Assembly: GCA_031280455.1 (NCBI GenBank)
Contig: JAITGR010000040.1
Coordinates: 1 to 6,314, forward strand
DNA: 6,314 nucleotides
Source: Spirochaetaceae bacterium
Lineage (GTDB): Bacteria; Spirochaetota; Spirochaetia; Treponematales; Breznakiellaceae
Reading direction: 5' to 3'
Shown here: positions 4,927 through 6,314 of the stretch, in pieces
Layout of the letters: every line of letters starts with the position of its first letter
Position numbering within the stretch: position 1 is the first letter of the stretch
The notes under the pieces: model-generated
Told to the model about the DNA's origin: nothing
Database searches by the model: none
Seen by the model: the letters and a program-made list of their open reading frames with translations, nothing else
Position numbers and translations under genes: made by a program

Positions 4927-5015
4927 GAGCGCACAAGGGCGCCCCTGCGCTCCCGCCGCCCTGCCCCCGCCAAAAGCCGCGCGGGAGCCGCCGGAGGCAG
5001 GCGGGGCAGGGCGGC
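4927..5015. repeat. GC-rich double palindrome next to the rlmN stop
   Basis: The first hairpin is GAGCGCA (4927-4933) / TGCGCTC (4946-4952), with GGGCGCCC in its loop. The second has arms GCCGCCCTGCCCC (4955-4967) and GGGGCAGGGCGGC (5003-5015), extendable by CGCC/GGCG with one bulge. Its right arm ends exactly at the rlmN stop codon. On the minus strand it would form a strong hairpin directly after rlmN and is the likely 3' end of that transcript. Confidence 0.65.
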
Positions 5016-6107
5016 CTACCCGAGCTGCCCGCAGGCACCGGAGACGCTGCCGCCTTTTTTGGCGCGCACCGCTGTTGTAAGACCGCGCGCTTCCAGCAGC
5101 CGCTGAAAAGACAGCACCGCGGGGCGGGACGGACTTGCGAGCGCTTTACCGTCCAGCACAAGACCTTCAACAGGATTCCACGGAATTAAATTGACAAACA
5201 CATCCAGCCCGCCGGCAAAGACCGCCAGCGCGGCAGCATCTTCCCGCCCCATATTAACACCATCAAACAAAACTACTTCCAGCGTGATACGCCGCGCGCA
5301 CATCTGCTGGTAGAAAAGCAGCGCGTCCTTTAACTCGGCAAGCGGCGAAGCGGCAGGCATGAGCCGCCGGCGCAGTTCTTGCCGCGCGCTGTGCAGCGAG
5401 ACCGCCAGCCTGATGTCCGGCCCTTCGCGCGCAAAGTCGCATATTTTGCCCGCAAGACCACACGTAGACACCGTTATACGCTTTTTGGAAAAACAAGTCC
5501 TGCCGGAGCGGGCGCGGCCAGTGCCGGCGCAGTCCGCGCCAGAGAGAATAGCGCACACCTGACGCAGCGCCGCCATATTCTGGAACGGCTCGCCCATACC
5601 CATAAACACAATGTTTGCGACCTCGTTCTGCCCATGAGCGGCCAGCCGCTCGTTTATGAGGTAGTACTGCTCGATAATTTCCGCCGCGTCCAGGTTTCTG
5701 GCAAGACCAAGCTGGCCGGTTTTGCAGAACACGCAGCCCATCGCGCAGCCAAGCTGTGTGGAAAGACAAGCCGTGTGCCGCCCGCCCCCGTCGTGCAGGA
5801 TGACCGCCTCGATACAGTCCCCGCCGCCGGTTTGCAGGCGCAGATTTTCGGTACCGTCGCCCGCGCGCACAGCCGCCGCGAGCGTCCATGTTCGCAGAGA
5901 AAACTGGCCGGCAAGCTGGCGGCGCACGGCACTATCCAGGTTAGACATTACATCGAACGAAGCCGCGCCGCCGCGAATCCACCGGTAGACCTGCACGGCG
6001 CGTAACGGCGGCACCGGCGGGTCGAGGCCGGCGAAAAGCGCCGCGATTTCGGCATGAGTACAGCCGCACAGGTTTTTGTGCATACGCCATTGTACAAGGC
6101 GCTCCAT
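5016..6107 (-). CDS. rlmN: RlmN-type dual-specificity 23S rRNA/tRNA adenine-C2 methyltransferase
   Basis: This radical-SAM enzyme makes m2A at 23S rRNA position 2503 and at A37 of some tRNAs, using a methylated cysteine intermediate. The 363-residue product shows CAMGCVFC, whose Cys121, Cys125 and Cys128 hold the 4Fe-4S cluster. TACLSTQLGC places Cys114 seven residues before the cluster, as for the catalytic Cys118 of E. coli. GACGQL carries the methyl-accepting Cys359. MGMGEP (169-174), KKRITVST (208-215), SLH and NLIPWNP are also typical. Residues 190-207 look longer than usual and add Cys193 and Cys205. The ATG at 6107 follows a weak GGACAG; Met9 is an alternative. The protein ends three residues after Cys359, and its TAG stop touches a palindrome. 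Cfr, the C8-methylating relative, is less likely given the overall motifs. Confidence 0.92.
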   Translation of the reverse strand: MERLVQWRMHKNLCGCTHAEIAALFAGLDPPVPPLRAVQVYRWIRGGAASFDVMSNLDSAVRRQLAGQFSLRTWTLAAAVRAGDGTENLRLQTGGGDCIEAVILHDGGGRHTACLSTQLGCAMGCVFCKTGQLGLARNLDAAEIIEQYYLINERLAAHGQNEVANIVFMGMGEPFQNMAALRQVCAILSGADCAGTGRARSGRTCFSKKRITVSTCGLAGKICDFAREGPDIRLAVSLHSARQELRRRLMPAASPLAELKDALLFYQQMCARRITLEVVLFDGVNMGREDAAALAVFAGGLDVFVNLIPWNPVEGLVLDGKALASPSRPAVLSFQRLLEARGLTTAVRAKKGGSVSGACGQLG

Positions 6108-6122
6108 TAGGCTGTCCAGTTG

Positions 6123-6178
6123 TTTTCTGTTTTCTGTTTTCTGTTTTCTGTTTTCAGTTGTCGGTTGTCAGTTGTCGG
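6123..6178. repeat. Tandem heptamer repeat upstream of rlmN
   Basis: Eight head-to-tail 7-base units follow the pattern TTNTCNG: four TTTTCTG, then TTTTCAG, TTGTCGG, TTGTCAG, TTGTCGG. It ends 16 bases before the rlmN start codon, so unit-number change could alter the leader or promoter spacing. Confidence 0.9.
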
Positions 6179-6196
6179 TTTTTCCGCCGGTATATT

Positions 6197-6234
6197 AGAC
6201 TTGTTCGGAAACCCGGTTGGTTTCCGAACAGTCT
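6197..6234. repeat. Copy of palindrome family A with one deletion
   Basis: AGACTTGTTCGGAAACC (6197-6213) pairs with GGTTTCCGAACAGTCT (6219-6234) around CGGTT. The right arm lacks one A relative to the copy at 1369-1412, giving a bulge. Confidence 0.8.
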
Positions 6235-6245
6235 TTGCGGTTTCA

Positions 6246-6314
6246 CAGCCTAAAGGCTGCAAAACACGCTTTTTTAAGTGGTTGCTGTACGGCAACTGTC
6301 GTTTCCGAACAACT
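6246..6314. repeat. Small hairpins and a half copy of family A at the window end
   Basis: CAGCC-TAAA-GGCTG (6246-6259) and GTTGC-TGTACG-GCAAC (6281-6296) are short hairpins. GTTTCCGAACAACT (6301-6314) is the start of a family A right arm with A for G near the end, cut by the window edge. No gene is supported in 6108-6314. Confidence 0.5.

Noticed and set aside
4798..5015. CRISPR array
   Set aside because: The hairpins are different from one another and have no regular repeat-spacer spacing.
5263..6005. Overlapping frames on both strands within rlmN
   Set aside because: The rlmN frame carries all catalytic motifs; the others lack domains and result from high GC content.
6107..6295. 62-codon minus-strand frame ending at the rlmN start
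   Set aside because: Its peptide is made of translated heptamer repeat and palindrome sequence (low-complexity N/K/T/E/Q), with no ribosome-binding site.

Overview
The window looks like chromosomal DNA of a spirochaete, most likely a Treponema-group organism of moderate to high GC. This is an inference. It rests on the pairing of a NAD kinase gene with a secreted FecR-domain gene, on a small secreted protein that resembles treponemal hypothetical proteins, and on intergenic spaces packed with palindromic repeats. No rRNA or other marker is present to settle it.

Layout. Positions 1-117 are the right end of an IS30-family insertion sequence, with the transposase C-terminus and terminal inverted repeat. 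It abuts an AT-rich, 5'-truncated GNAT acetyltransferase remnant ending at 299. Positions 300-522 hold a branched palindrome, a half copy of a dispersed repeat, and the promoter of nadK. nadK (523-1374, +) converges on a FecR-domain gene (1407-2519, -); one perfect 21+2+21 bp palindrome separates them and contains both stop codons. The FecR gene has a long structured leader (2520 to about 2710) that resembles a c-di-GMP-I aptamer next to its ribosome-binding site. Divergent from it is an MFS drug-type efflux gene (2830-4050, +). That gene converges, across more inverted repeats (4049-4215), on a small secreted treponeme-like protein (4213-4749, -). A cluster of perfect hairpins (4798-5015) then precedes an rlmN-type 23S rRNA/tRNA methyltransferase (5016-6107, -). 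The last 200 bases hold a heptamer tandem repeat and further copies of the first palindrome family.

The five intact genes do not form an evident pathway: they are a cofactor kinase, an envelope-anchored FecR protein, an exporter, a secreted protein and a translation-fidelity enzyme. The striking content is between the genes. Palindromic elements carry TAG at their ends and provide or directly abut the stop codons of four of the five intact genes. The plus strand is G/T-rich from about 1412 to 4740 and C/A-rich on both sides, regardless of gene direction, as if this block were inverted relative to its flanks. Three genes have -10-like hexamers 6-8 bases from the start codon and no usable Shine-Dalgarno, which suggests leaderless transcripts.
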